57,483 nucleotides of DNA from Streptomyces sp. NRRL S-340 (GCF_000720185.1 NZ_JOIY01000074.1:1-57483), one strand, 5' to 3'; counted from the stretch's first letter, positions 8,970-17,932 are shown. Notes: a model not told the origin generated them from the sequence alone. Program-made: numbers and translations.

Positions 8970-9979
8970 CGGGTGCCCTTGGCGGCGAACTCCGCGACCT
9001 TGTCGACGTTGGTCCGGTCGACGAAGGCGGGACCGGTGAGCACCGGCTGCGCACCGCCGCCGCTGTAGTTGCCGTTGTTCCTGTAGAGCCACAGGGAGTC
9101 GACGGCGAGGTAGCCCTGGAGATAGGGCTGCTGGTCGACGGCGAACTGGATGTCGCCCTTCTTGATGGCGCCCGCCAGGTCCTTGTTCAGGTCGAAGGTG
9201 GCGATCTTCGCCTTGCCGCCCGCCTCGGCCACGGACCGCACCGCGGTCAGCGCGAAGGGCGCGCCGAGGGTGACGACGTGGTCGACGGCGCGGTCCTGCT
9301 TGAGTTTGGCGGTGATGGTCGACTGCACGGACGGCATGTCGGTGCCGTTGACGTACAGCGTCTCGGCGGTGCCCTTGAACGTCTTCTCGAGGCCGTCGCA
9401 GCGCTGGGTCAGACCGACGTTGCCCTGTTCCTGGACGACGCAGACGACGTTCTTGGCGCCGACCTCGTTCAGCTTGGTCCCGAACGCCTCGCCCGCCACG
9501 GTCTCGTCCTGCCCGAAGAACTCCAGCAGACCGAGCTTCTTCCAGTCGCTCAGACCGGAGTTGAGGCCGACGACGGGTATGCCGTCGCCGACGGCCCTGC
9601 CGATGACGGCCTTCATCGCGTCGGGCTTGGCCAGGGTGACGGCGATGCCGTCGGCCTTCTGGTCGATCGCGTTCTGCACGAGGCCGGCCTGGTTGCCCGC
9701 GCTGGGGTCGGCTGCGTAGACCAGTTTGATGTTGTCCTTGGCGGCGGCGGCCTCGGCGCCCTTGCGGACGATGTCCCAGAACGTGTCGCCGGGTGCCTGG
9801 TGGGTGACCAGGGCGACCGTCATCCGGGGCGTGGCGGCCTTGCCCGCGGAGGCGGCTCCCCCGCCCTGCGCGGCCTTCTTCCCGCCCGAGCTGCTGGAGC
9901 AGCCGGCGAGGGCCAGGGCGGCGGCCGCGGCCAGGGCCACGACGGGGACGAGTCGGCGGGAGCGGGAGGAGCGGTCCAA
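8966..9979 (-). CDS. Sugar-binding lipoprotein of the ABC importer
   Basis: A 337-residue lipoprotein. The signal peptide ends in the lipobox LAGC with C27 as the lipidated residue. A Ser/Gly linker follows, then a periplasmic-binding-protein type I domain (VALVTHQAPGDTFWDIVRKG...; ADGIAVTLAKPDAM; GIPVVGLNSG). It is the extracellular substrate receptor. The start is taken as TTG at 9979 behind AGGA, because no ATG or GTG gives the complete signal peptide. It is the first gene of the leftward operon, and its promoter lies in the 10.1-kb operator region shared with the aldolase/iolB/iolD operon. That makes an inositol-type ligand likely but unproved. Confidence 0.92.
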   Translation of the reverse strand: MDRSSRSRRLVPVVALAAAAALALAGCSSSSGGKKAAQGGGAASAGKAATPRMTVALVTHQAPGDTFWDIVRKGAEAAAAKDNIKLVYAADPSAGNQAGLVQNAIDQKADGIAVTLAKPDAMKAVIGRAVGDGIPVVGLNSGLSDWKKLGLLEFFGQDETVAGEAFGTKLNEVGAKNVVCVVQEQGNVGLTQRCDGLEKTFKGTAETLYVNGTDMPSVQSTITAKLKQDRAVDHVVTLGAPFALTAVRSVAEAGGKAKIATFDLNKDLAGAIKKGDIQFAVDQQPYLQGYLAVDSLWLYRNNGNYSGGGAQPVLTGPAFVDRTNVDKVAEFAAKGTR

Positions 9980-10099
9980 TTTTCCTGCACCTCACTGTGC
10001 GACGGAGGGGAGGCCGGCCCCCGGCGGGTGGTGCGGGTCCTCGCCGGTTGACGGACGGCTGGTGCGCTGGGACGGGATCCAATCCCCTGCGATGCCCGC

Positions 10100-10163
10100 T
10101 GTCAATACTTTGTCAGGACATCATTTCAGAAGTAGGTCCGTATGTTAGAACAAAGTATTGACA
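10100..10163. promoter_or_regulatory. Divergent inositol-locus operator/promoter
   Basis: A perfect 14-bp inverted repeat, TGTCAATACTTTGT (10100-10113) and ACAAAGTATTGACA (10150-10163), is separated by 36 bases. Each arm contains a consensus TTGACA -35 pointing outwards: rightwards to the aldolase operon, and leftwards with TTGGAT 17 bases further on, towards the binding-protein gene. Inside the arms lie two copies of TGTYAGRACA, at 10111-10120 and 10143-10152. The reverse complement of the first, TGTCCTGACA, fits the motif KGWCHTRACA that I recall for the GntR-type inositol repressor IolR of Corynebacterium. A GntR-family repressor controlling both arms is the simplest reading. Its gene is not in the window. 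Confidence 0.7.
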
Positions 10164-10337
10164 TCGCGCTGCCGCGAGCCCTACACCTGGGGACGGCGGG
10201 GTCCCGGACCCGCCCTCCCCCGACGGGGTCGATCCCTACCCGTTGTGTCCCGGCCTACCCCTGACGCGGCCGACGGCCTGCCCGCGCCGGCCCGCCCCCG
10301 TGCCCCTTCCTTCCGCCCACCGCCGACCGCCCACCGC

Positions 10338-10380
10338 CTGAACGGAGCCCTCTCTTGCGCCTCCTGAACGGAGCCCTCCC
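10338..10380 (+). repeat. Duplicated ribosome-binding site/start region
   Basis: CTGAACGGAGCCCTCTC at 10338 recurs as CTGAACGGAGCCCTCCC at 10364, a 26-base direct repeat, each copy followed by TTG. The first TTG (10355) opens a nine-codon frame whose TGA overlaps the second TTG, the probable start of the aldolase. This could be a simple duplication or a coupled leader peptide. Confidence 0.5.
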
Positions 10381-11259
10381 TTGAGCGTCCGCATCCCCGA
10401 CCTCACCTCGGTCAGAGTCCGGCACCCCGGCGCCGTCGCCGAGGCGGCCGAGCGCCGGGTGCGCCGCCCGCTCGTCGGGGGCAGCGGACGGCTGCTGATC
10501 GTGGCCGCCGACCATCCCGCGCGCGGCGCGCTCGGTGTCGGGGAGCGCGGCCTCGCCATGGCCAACCGCGCCGGGCTGCTGGAGCGCCTGTGCGTGGCCC
10601 TGGCCCGGCCCGGTGTCGACGGAGTGCTCGCCTCCGCCGACATACTGGAGGACCTGCTGCTCCTCGGCGCACTCGACGGCAAGGTGGTCATGGGCTCCAT
10701 GAACCGCGGTGGTCTGGCGGGCGCGTCCTTCGAGATGGACGACCGCTTCACCGGCCACCGCGCCCGCGACATCGCCCGGCTCCGCTTCGATGCCGGCAAA
10801 CTGCTGCTGCGCATCGACTACGAAGACCCCGGCTCGCTGGCCACCATGGAGTCCGCGGCACGGGCGGTGGACGAGATGGCCGCGGCGCGCCTGCCGGTGT
10901 TCGTCGAGCCGTTCATCTCGCGCCGGGTGGACGGCAGGATCGTCAACGACCTGTCCGCCGGGGCCGTCACCCGTTCCATCGCCATCGCCTCCGGTCTGGG
11001 CGGCACCTCCGCGTACACCTGGCTGAAGGTGCCGGTCACGGCGGACCCGGACGACATGGCCGAGGTCCTGGCGACCTCCACCCTGCCCGCCGTGCTGCTG
11101 GGCGGGGAGGTCGGCGACGACCAGGAGGGGGCCTACGCGCGCTGGCGCAAGGCCCTGCGGCTGCCCACCGTCCAGGGCCTGGTCGTGGGCCGTTCACTGC
11201 TCTACCCCGCGAAGGGCGGTGTCGAGGACGCGGTCGACGCCGCCGTCAGCCTGCTGTGA
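10381..11259 (+). CDS. Cgl0158-family (beta/alpha)8-barrel aldolase
   Basis: A 292-residue class I aldolase-like TIM barrel. Recognisable stretches are RLLIVAADHPARGALGVG near residues 40-58 (the AADHPARG motif of this family), MGSMNRGGLAGASFEMDDR, and the strand carrying SGLGGTSAYTWLKVPV with a plausible Schiff-base lysine in WLKVPV. Members sit in inositol or sugar gene clusters and are annotated as deoxyribose-phosphate or 2-deoxy-5-keto-gluconate-phosphate type aldolases. A role in the last cleavage step of inositol catabolism (IolJ-like) is inferred from context. The TTG start follows GGAG. It is the first gene of the rightward operon, 19 bases before iolB. Confidence 0.85.
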   Translation: MSVRIPDLTSVRVRHPGAVAEAAERRVRRPLVGGSGRLLIVAADHPARGALGVGERGLAMANRAGLLERLCVALARPGVDGVLASADILEDLLLLGALDGKVVMGSMNRGGLAGASFEMDDRFTGHRARDIARLRFDAGKLLLRIDYEDPGSLATMESAARAVDEMAAARLPVFVEPFISRRVDGRIVNDLSAGAVTRSIAIASGLGGTSAYTWLKVPVTADPDDMAEVLATSTLPAVLLGGEVGDDQEGAYARWRKALRLPTVQGLVVGRSLLYPAKGGVEDAVDAAVSLL

Positions 11260-11278
11260 CGAGGAGGGACCGCACCCT

Positions 11279-12358
11279 ATGACCCGCACGCCCCCGCGCC
11301 CCGGACCCACCGGACCCGGCCGGCCCACCGGACCGGACGAACCCACCGGCCGCGCAGACCTCACCCGGCCCGACGGCTCCACCGGCCCGGCAGACCCGAC
11401 CCGGCCCGACCGGCCCACCGGCCCCGCCGGCCCGACCGGACCCGACGGCCGCACCGGCCCGGCGAGTCCGTACCACCTCCGCGCCGGCCGGGCGGCTCAC
11501 GGCCCCTACGCCGTGCACGTCACCCCCGAGTCCGCCGGCTGGGGCCACTGCTCCCTCCGGGTCCTGGAACTGCCGCCCGGCGGCTCACACACCTTCGACA
11601 CCGGCGACAGCGAGTGGATCGTGCTGCCGCTGAGCGGGGGCTGCGCGGTCGCCTGCGCCGACGGCTCGGCCCACGACACGTTCGCGCTCACCGGCCGGGC
11701 GAGCGTGTTCAGCGGCGTGAGCGACTTCGCCTACGTGCCCCGGGACGCCCGGACGACCGTCTCGTCCGCCGGCGGCGGGCGCTTCGCGCTCACCGGCGCC
11801 CGCTGCACCCGGCGCCTGCCCGCCCGCTACGGTGCGGCCTGCGGTGTTCCGGTCGAACTGCGCGGCAGCGGCCCGTGTTCCCGCCAGGTCAACAACTTCG
11901 CCGCCGCGGGGGTGTGGGACTGTGATGCCCTGATCGCCGTCGAGGTGCTCACCCCGGGCGGCAACTGGTCGTCGTTCCCGCCGCACAAGCACGACGAGCA
12001 CCGGCCCGGCGAGGAGTCGGTCCTGGAGGAGATCTACTACTTCGAGTTCGCCGGCCACGACGGCACCCCCGGCCTGGGCTACCAGCGGGTCTCCCCGTCG
12101 GGGCCCGGCCGGGACACGGACGTGCTGGCCGAGGTGCGCGACGGTGACGTGGTGCTGATCCCGGACGGCTGGCACGGTCCGTCGATGGCCGTGCCCGGCC
12201 ATCACATGTACTACCTCAACGTCATGGCGGGCCCCGGGACCGAACGCGCCTGGCTGATCCGGGACCACCCCGACCACGCCTGGATCCGCGGCACCTGGCC
12301 CGGACAGCCCGTCGACCCGCGTCTTCCCCTCTACTCGGCACCGGAGCAGACCCCATGA
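11279..12358 (+). CDS. iolB: 5-deoxy-glucuronate isomerase (IolB) with a repeat-rich N-terminal extension
   Basis: A 359-residue protein. From about residue 65 to the end it is a complete two-cupin IolB: YHLRAGRAAHGPYAVHVTPE, the metal-site region GGNWSSFPPHKHDEH, and EEIYYFEFAG, followed by the DGWHGPSMA motif. IolB isomerises 5-deoxy-D-glucuronate to 5-dehydro-2-deoxygluconate in the cytosolic inositol pathway. The first 62 residues are unusual: an imperfect Pro-Thr-Gly-Pro repeat with Asp/Arg (GPTGPDGRTGP and similar), encoded by a degenerate CCGGCC/ACCGG minisatellite. Family members are normally 260-300 residues. The ATG is chosen for its GAGGAGGGA ribosome-binding site; no convincing later start exists. 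The stop overlaps the iolD ATG. Confidence 0.92.
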   Translation: MTRTPPRPGPTGPGRPTGPDEPTGRADLTRPDGSTGPADPTRPDRPTGPAGPTGPDGRTGPASPYHLRAGRAAHGPYAVHVTPESAGWGHCSLRVLELPPGGSHTFDTGDSEWIVLPLSGGCAVACADGSAHDTFALTGRASVFSGVSDFAYVPRDARTTVSSAGGGRFALTGARCTRRLPARYGAACGVPVELRGSGPCSRQVNNFAAAGVWDCDALIAVEVLTPGGNWSSFPPHKHDEHRPGEESVLEEIYYFEFAGHDGTPGLGYQRVSPSGPGRDTDVLAEVRDGDVVLIPDGWHGPSMAVPGHHMYYLNVMAGPGTERAWLIRDHPDHAWIRGTWPGQPVDPRLPLYSAPEQTP

Positions 12359-14274
12359 CCCTCAGCCACCACTCCCGTCCCGGCCCCGAATCCGGCCCCC
12401 GCACCCGCCGTCTGACGGTCGCCCAGGCGCTGATCCGCTTCCTCGCCGCCCAGTACACCGAACGCGACGGGGTGCGGCAGCGGCTGATCGCCGGCACCTG
12501 GGGCATCTTCGGCCACGGGAACGTGGCCGGGGTCGGCCAGGCACTCGTCGAGCACGCGGACGTGATGCCGTTCCACCAGGGCCGCAACGAACAGGCGATG
12601 GTGCACGCGGCCGTCGCCTTCGCCCGGCAGCGCGGCCGGCTGTCCGCCCAGGCGGTCACGACGTCCATCGGCCCCGGTGCCACCAACCTCGTCACGGGAG
12701 CGGCCCTGGCCACCGTCAACCGCCTGCCCGTCCTGCTGCTGCCCGGCGACTACTTCGCCACGCACCCCGCCGACCCGCTGCTGCAGCAACTGGAGCACCC
12801 GACGGCGGCGGACGTGTCCGTCAACGACACCCTGCGCCCGGTCTCCCGCTTCTTCGACCGCGTCACCCGCCCCGAGGCGCTGGTGCCGTCCGCCCTGAAC
12901 GCCGTCCGCGTCCTGACCGACCCGGCCGAGACGGGCGCCGTCACTCTCGCGCTGCCGCAGGACGTCCAGGCGGAGGCCCACGACTGGCCGGAGGAGTTCT
13001 TCGCCGAACGCGTGTGGCGGATCCGGCGGCCCGCCCCCGACCCGGCCGAACTCGCCGACGCGGTCGCGGCGATCAGGTCCGCCGTCCGCCCGCTGATCGT
13101 CGCGGGCGGCGGAGTCCACCACAGCGCGGCCGAGGACGCGCTGCGGGCGCTCGCCGACGCCACCGGCATCCCGGTCGCCTCCACGCAGGCCGGCAAGGGC
13201 TCGCTGCGGTACGACCACCCGGCCGACCTCGGCGGCATCGGGCACACCGGCACGGCGGTCAGCGACGACCTGGCCCGCACCGCCGACCTCGTCATCGGTG
13301 TCGGCACCCGTTACACGGACTTCACCACCGCCTCCGGCACGCTCTTCCAGCACCCGCACGTCCGTTTCGTCAACCTGAACATCACCGCGTTCGACGCGCA
13401 CAAGATGGCGGCGGCCACCCTCGTCTGCGACGCGCGGGCCGGTCTCGCCTCGCTCGTCGACGCGCTGGCCGGACACCGTGTCGACCCCGCCTACGAGGGC
13501 GAGTACCGCGCCAGGAAGGAGCGGTGGCAGCGGGTGACCGAGGCCGCCTTCGCCGCCCCCGACGACAGCGCGGTGCCCACGCAGGCCCAGGTCCTCGGCG
13601 CCCTGGACGCGGTGGTGGGCGACGAGGACGTGGTGATCAACGCGGCCGGTTCGCTCCCCGGCGACCTGCACAGACTGTGGCGGGCCCGCTCACCGCGCCA
13701 GTACCACCTGGAGTACGGCTACTCCTGCATGGGCTACGAGATCCCGGCCGCCGTCGGCGTGCAGCAGGCGGCGCCCGACACGCCGGTGTGGGCCCTGGTC
13801 GGCGACGGCACCTACCTCATGATGCCGACCGAGATCGTCACGGCCGTCCAGGAGGGCCTGCCCGTCAAAATGCTGCTGGTCCAGAACCACGGGTACGCCT
13901 CCATCGGCGGCCTGTCGGAGTCGGTGGGCGCCGAGCGCTTCGGCACGGCCTACCGCCACCGCGCCCCCGACGGCTCCTTCACCGGCGCCCCGCTCCCGGT
14001 CGACCTCGCCGCCAACGCCGCCAGTCTCGGCATGGACGTCCTGCGTGCCAAGACCGTGGGCGAACTGCGCGCGGCGCTGCGCACGGCCCGCGCCGCCCAC
14101 CGTCCGACCTGCGTGTACGTCGAGACGGACGCCGGCGGAGCGGCGGCGGCTGCCGCGCCGCCCGCCGAGGCCTGGTGGGACGTCCCGGTGGCCGAGGTGG
14201 CCGCCCGCGAGGCCGCCGTCGAGGCCCGCAAGCGCTACGAGCAGGAGGTCACCGCCCGCCGCCGCCCCCTGTAG
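12355..14274 (+). CDS. iolD: 3D-(3,5/4)-trihydroxycyclohexane-1,2-dione acylhydrolase (IolD)
   Basis: A 639-residue ThDP enzyme that opens the inositol-derived ring to 5-deoxy-glucuronate, supplying the IolB substrate. The three acetolactate-synthase-like domains are visible. The Pyr domain has the catalytic Glu region FHQGRNEQAMVHAA. The central domain spans about 215-370. The ThDP-binding domain carries GDGTYLMMPTEI and QNHGYASIGG, which is the GDG...N metal motif. IolD-specific features include FGHGNVAGVGQAL and SIGPGATNLVTGA. The ATG overlaps the iolB stop (ATGA), so the two should be made together. No iolC, iolE or iolG is intact in this window, so the pathway must be completed elsewhere. 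Confidence 0.95.
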   Translation: MTLSHHSRPGPESGPRTRRLTVAQALIRFLAAQYTERDGVRQRLIAGTWGIFGHGNVAGVGQALVEHADVMPFHQGRNEQAMVHAAVAFARQRGRLSAQAVTTSIGPGATNLVTGAALATVNRLPVLLLPGDYFATHPADPLLQQLEHPTAADVSVNDTLRPVSRFFDRVTRPEALVPSALNAVRVLTDPAETGAVTLALPQDVQAEAHDWPEEFFAERVWRIRRPAPDPAELADAVAAIRSAVRPLIVAGGGVHHSAAEDALRALADATGIPVASTQAGKGSLRYDHPADLGGIGHTGTAVSDDLARTADLVIGVGTRYTDFTTASGTLFQHPHVRFVNLNITAFDAHKMAAATLVCDARAGLASLVDALAGHRVDPAYEGEYRARKERWQRVTEAAFAAPDDSAVPTQAQVLGALDAVVGDEDVVINAAGSLPGDLHRLWRARSPRQYHLEYGYSCMGYEIPAAVGVQQAAPDTPVWALVGDGTYLMMPTEIVTAVQEGLPVKMLLVQNHGYASIGGLSESVGAERFGTAYRHRAPDGSFTGAPLPVDLAANAASLGMDVLRAKTVGELRAALRTARAAHRPTCVYVETDAGGAAAAAAPPAEAWWDVPVAEVAAREAAVEARKRYEQEVTARRRPL

Positions 14275-14388
14275 GACGCCGGCTCCTCCCCCGCCCGCCA
14301 TGTCACCCGGCCGCGGCCGTGACCCCGGGCCCCGCCGCCGGTTGACCGGGTGACCGGTCGGATCGGCGAGGCACGGGAGGACGGCGGC

Positions 14389-17300
14389 ATGGACAGCGGT
14401 ACGCAGGCGGGTGCGGAGCACGGGTCCGTCAGCCGGCGGCGATTCCTGGAGACGTCGGCCGTCTCCTTCGCCGCGGTGTCCCCGGTGGCGGCGCCCGCCG
14501 CCCGGGCGTCCGCCGCGGACGGGGACGCGCGGCTGCTGACGTACCGGGAGGCGACCGGCGGGTCGGTCACCGCGCACGCGGACGGACAGGTGCTGATCGC
14601 CGAGGTGCAGGGCGTGCTGTGGCGGGTGCCGCGCGCGGGCGGTGCGGCCGAGCGGCTGACCGGCTGGGAAGTGGAGGCGACCCGCCCCGCCCTGTCACCG
14701 GACGGGCGAAGCCTCGCCCTGTGCGGCTACGCGGGCGGCGCCTTCCACCTGTGGACGATGCGGCCCGACGGCGGCGGCCTGCGCCGGCTCACCGACGGCC
14801 CGTGGGACGACCGCGCGGTGGCCTGGTCGCCGGACGGCACCCGGCTGGCGTTCTCCTCCGAGCGCGGCGGCGACCCGGTGGCCGGCGGCTCGTTCGGCCT
14901 GTGGACGCTCGACGTGGGCAGTTCCCGGCCGACCCGGGTGACGAGCGGCCCCTTCGAGGACTACGACCCGGCCTGGTCACCGGACGGACGGACGCTGGTG
15001 TGCGTGCGCGCCGCCCACACACCCGACGGCGGCAACGACGGCGGACTGTCCCTGGTCCGGGTGTCCCTCGCGGACGGTACGGCGCGGCCGGTGCGGACCG
15101 TCACCACGGGCCGTCTGCTGTGCCCCGCGGTGTCCCCCGGGGGCCGGATCGCCTGGCTGCGGCTGTCCGGTCCCGGCGGCCCGCCGTCCCTCCCGCCGTC
15201 CCGCGCGGAGCTGCTGGTGGACGGGCAGGTGGTCGCCGCGGGCGAGGACCTGGCCGCGGCGCCGCCGTGCTGGCTGGGTGAGGACCGCCTCCTCTACCTG
15301 GCCGACGGGCGCATCCGGATCCGCACCCTGACCACCGCCTCCGTCACGGACATCCCCTTCACCGCCCGAATGCCGGTGCCCGCGCCGCGCCGCCGCAGCG
15401 TGCGGCGCCGGACGACAGAAGGCACCGGCCTCGCCCCGGTGCGCGGGCTGCACCGGCCGGTGCTCTCCCCCGACGGCCGCCAGGTGGCGTACGCGGCGCT
15501 CAACTCGCTGTGGCTGCAGCCCGCCGGCGGCCCCGGCGCACCCCGCGAGCTGGTCCGGGCGGCCGACGCGCACTACGTGCAGATGCCCGCCTGGTCCCCC
15601 GACGGGCGCGCCGTGCTGTACTGCACCGACCGCGACGGGCTGCCCGCGGTGCGCAGGGTCCGCATGGACGGCTCGGCGGACGAGGCGGTGACCGGCACCG
15701 GACGCCTGTCGCCGGCGCCGTCACCGGACGGCACGCACCTGGCCTGCCTCGACGTCACCGGCGGCCTGCTGGTGCGGAACCTGGCCACCGGGCAGGAGCG
15801 GACCGTGGCGCGTCCGCTCGCCACCGACGGTCCGCCCGGCGCCCCCACCTGGTCACCGGACGGGCGGTACGTGGCGTTCTGCGACCGCAACCGGCTCAAC
15901 CACCGCTTCCGCGAGGGCTACAACGTCATCCGTGTCGTCGACGTCCGCACCGGCACCGAGCGCCGCCACCTGCCCGCCGCGCACCAGTCGCTGTCGGACC
16001 GGGTCGCCGCCGGGCCGGTCTGGTCACCCGACGGCCACTGGATGGCGTTCGTCGCCGAGTCCGTCCTGTGGCTGCTGCCGGTCACGCCCGACGGCACCCC
16101 CGCGGGCCGCGCCCGCCGGCTCACCGACGAGCCGGCCGACCATCCGAGCTGGGCGGCCGACTCCCGCACCCTGCTGTACCTGTCGTGCGGACGCCTGCGG
16201 CTGCTGCGTCTCGACGACGCACGCACGCCGGTGCGGGCGCGCACCCTGCCCGCCGCGCCGCCCGCCCGCCGCCGCGCGCCCGGCGGCCGGGAACCGCTGC
16301 GCGTGCACGCCGGGCAGATGTGGGACGGCACCGGCGGCGCGCCGCGCCAGGACGTGGACATCCTGGTCCGGGGCGAGCGGATCACCGCCGTCGAACCGCA
16401 CCGCGCCCGCCGGCCGGGTCACCGCACACTCGACGCCTCCGCCCACACGGTCCTCCCCGGCCTGTTCGACAGCCACACCCACCCGTACCAGGCCACCTAC
16501 GGCGCCCGGCAGAACCTGACCGCGCTCGCCTACGGCATCACCACCACCGCCTGCATGGGCGGTCCGCTGTACGAGACGGTCCGGCTGCGCGAGGCGACCG
16601 GTTCCGGAGCCTGCCTGGGTCCGCGGTCCCTGGCCTGCGCCGAACTGATCGACGGCTCCCGCACCGCCTACAGCATGGGCCGCGCCCACCGCACCGAGAG
16701 CGGCGTGCGGCGCACGCTGGAGCGGGCCGCCGCCCTGGACGTCGACTTCGTCAAGACCTACGTACGGGCCCCCGGCCGGTACATGGCGCTGGCCGCCGAG
16801 GCCGCGCACCGCCTGGGCGTGCCGTGCGGCAGCCACCTGTGCGCTCCGGGCCGGGCCGCCGGCCAGGACCTGACCACCCATCTCCAGGCCACCCAGCGGC
16901 TGCCGTACGGCCATGCCACCACCCCGCTCGGCCACATCCACCAGGACCTGGCCGAGCAGTACGCCGACGGCGACTTCGCCATGATCATGACCCCGTTCAG
17001 CGCGCAGTTCCTGCTCGGTGCGGATCCGGCGCTCGCCGACGACCCCCGGGTGGACGTCCTCATGCCGCCCTGGGACGTGGCCGCCGTCCACGAGTGTGCC
17101 CGCACCCGGCCCACCGGCCCTGAACTGGCCGCGCTGGACCTGGAGTTCGAGGACTACCGGCGGCTGGCCGCGCACGGCGCGCGGCTCGCCCTGGGCACCG
17201 ACTCGCCCCTGGTGCCGGTCGGTCTCTCCCTCCACCTGGCCCTGCGCGGACTGCACGCCCACGGTTTCACCGCGGCGCAGGCCCTGCACACGGCGACCAC

Positions 17301-17505
17301 CGTCCCGGCCCGGCTGTTCGGTCTCGCCCGGGACCTCGGCACGGTCGAGGCGGGCAAGCTGGCCGAGCTGACGGTGGTCGGCGGCGACCCGTTCACCGAC
17401 TTCACCACGCTCGTCGACACCGTTGCCGTGGTGCGGGGCGGCGTGCCTCACCGCCGTGCCGACCTGGTGGCCCGGCGCCGGGGGGCCGCTCAGGTGCGGG
17501 CGTAG
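14389..17505 (+). CDS. Tat-exported beta-propeller/amidohydrolase fusion
   Basis: A 1038-residue protein. The N-terminus carries a twin-arginine signal (SRRRFLETSAVSFAAVSP), indicating folded export. Residues about 45-650 contain many TolB-type PD40 repeats (WSPDGRTLVC, WSPDGTRLAFSS and similar). From about residue 660 a metal-dependent amidohydrolase follows: the HxH site in FDSHTHPYQ, a candidate carbamylated Lys in DFVKTYV, His in CGSHLC and HIH, and the final Asp in LALGTDSPL. This is the propeller-plus-amidohydrolase architecture seen in actinomycetes and Bacteroidetes. Substrate is unknown; peptides or lactams are possibilities. The start is set by GGAGG eight bases before the ATG. A perfect 19-bp hairpin follows. 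Confidence 0.9.
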   Translation: MDSGTQAGAEHGSVSRRRFLETSAVSFAAVSPVAAPAARASAADGDARLLTYREATGGSVTAHADGQVLIAEVQGVLWRVPRAGGAAERLTGWEVEATRPALSPDGRSLALCGYAGGAFHLWTMRPDGGGLRRLTDGPWDDRAVAWSPDGTRLAFSSERGGDPVAGGSFGLWTLDVGSSRPTRVTSGPFEDYDPAWSPDGRTLVCVRAAHTPDGGNDGGLSLVRVSLADGTARPVRTVTTGRLLCPAVSPGGRIAWLRLSGPGGPPSLPPSRAELLVDGQVVAAGEDLAAAPPCWLGEDRLLYLADGRIRIRTLTTASVTDIPFTARMPVPAPRRRSVRRRTTEGTGLAPVRGLHRPVLSPDGRQVAYAALNSLWLQPAGGPGAPRELVRAADAHYVQMPAWSPDGRAVLYCTDRDGLPAVRRVRMDGSADEAVTGTGRLSPAPSPDGTHLACLDVTGGLLVRNLATGQERTVARPLATDGPPGAPTWSPDGRYVAFCDRNRLNHRFREGYNVIRVVDVRTGTERRHLPAAHQSLSDRVAAGPVWSPDGHWMAFVAESVLWLLPVTPDGTPAGRARRLTDEPADHPSWAADSRTLLYLSCGRLRLLRLDDARTPVRARTLPAAPPARRRAPGGREPLRVHAGQMWDGTGGAPRQDVDILVRGERITAVEPHRARRPGHRTLDASAHTVLPGLFDSHTHPYQATYGARQNLTALAYGITTTACMGGPLYETVRLREATGSGACLGPRSLACAELIDGSRTAYSMGRAHRTESGVRRTLERAAALDVDFVKTYVRAPGRYMALAAEAAHRLGVPCGSHLCAPGRAAGQDLTTHLQATQRLPYGHATTPLGHIHQDLAEQYADGDFAMIMTPFSAQFLLGADPALADDPRVDVLMPPWDVAAVHECARTRPTGPELAALDLEFEDYRRLAAHGARLALGTDSPLVPVGLSLHLALRGLHAHGFTAAQALHTATTVPARLFGLARDLGTVEAGKLAELTVVGGDPFTDFTTLVDTVAVVRGGVPHRRADLVARRRGAAQVRA

Positions 17506-17533
17506 CCCGTCCGGGCCGGAGGGGCGGAAGCGG

Positions 17534-17571
17534 GCGAGGGCCTTCCCGGACCGGTCCGGGAAGGCCCTCGC
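17534..17571. terminator. Bidirectional hairpin terminator
   Basis: A perfect 19-bp inverted repeat with no loop, GCGAGGGCCTTCCCGGACC and its complement, lies between the converging amidohydrolase and FG-GAP/protease genes. It should end transcription from both sides. Confidence 0.8.
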
Positions 17572-17612
17572 TCAGCGCTCCGCGGCGCCCGCACGGCGGG
17601 GTTGACGGGATC

Positions 17613-17932
17613 TCAGACCCAGTCGTCCCCCGCGGTGATCTGCCAGTACGTGCCGGTGTTGATGCGCACGGCGACCTTTCCGTCCGTGGAGTGCACCCAC
17701 AGGTCGGCCTTGCCGTCGTTGTCGGCGTCGGCGAAGAGCAGCTCTCCCTTGGGACGGCCGAGGAAGTTGCTCCAGCCGGCGCTCCAGTCCTTGCCGCCGT
17801 CCCAGTACGTCCCCGTGTTCGTCCGCACGGCGATCTTCCCGTCCGTGCCGTGCACGATCAGGTACGTCCCCGTGTTCGTCCGCACGGCGATCTTCCCGTC
17901 CGTGCCGTGCACGATCAGATCGGCCTTGCCGT
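17613..17932 (-). pseudogene. Detached FG-GAP/VCBS repeat segment of the pseudo-protease gene
   Basis: The frame reads about 105 codons of FG-GAP repeats: DGKADLIVHGTDGKIAVRTN, a duplicate of the same block, then FADADNDGKADLWVHSTDGKVAV, ending naturally after GDDWV. It is out of frame with the upstream trypsin-fold gene. That gene reads ADVNGDGLSDLVVLGADGV and then stops at TGA 17915-17917, inside codons that encode a repeat in this frame. A small indel near 17922-17940 therefore split one gene, unless the assembly is wrong. Calcium-binding DxDxDG loops are present. Confidence 0.75.
17805..17918 (-). repeat. Perfect 57-bp tandem duplication inside FG-GAP repeats
   Basis: Bases 17805-17861 and 17862-17918 are identical. 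Each unit encodes 19 residues of an FG-GAP blade. Exact identity points to a recent duplication, directly beside the frame break of the same gene. Confidence 0.9.

Noticed and set aside
7890..10082. A 730-codon frame fusing the binding protein region and permease
   Set aside because: The upstream part is an off-frame reading of the lipoprotein gene. The permease starts at GTG 8969 overlapping the lipoprotein stop.
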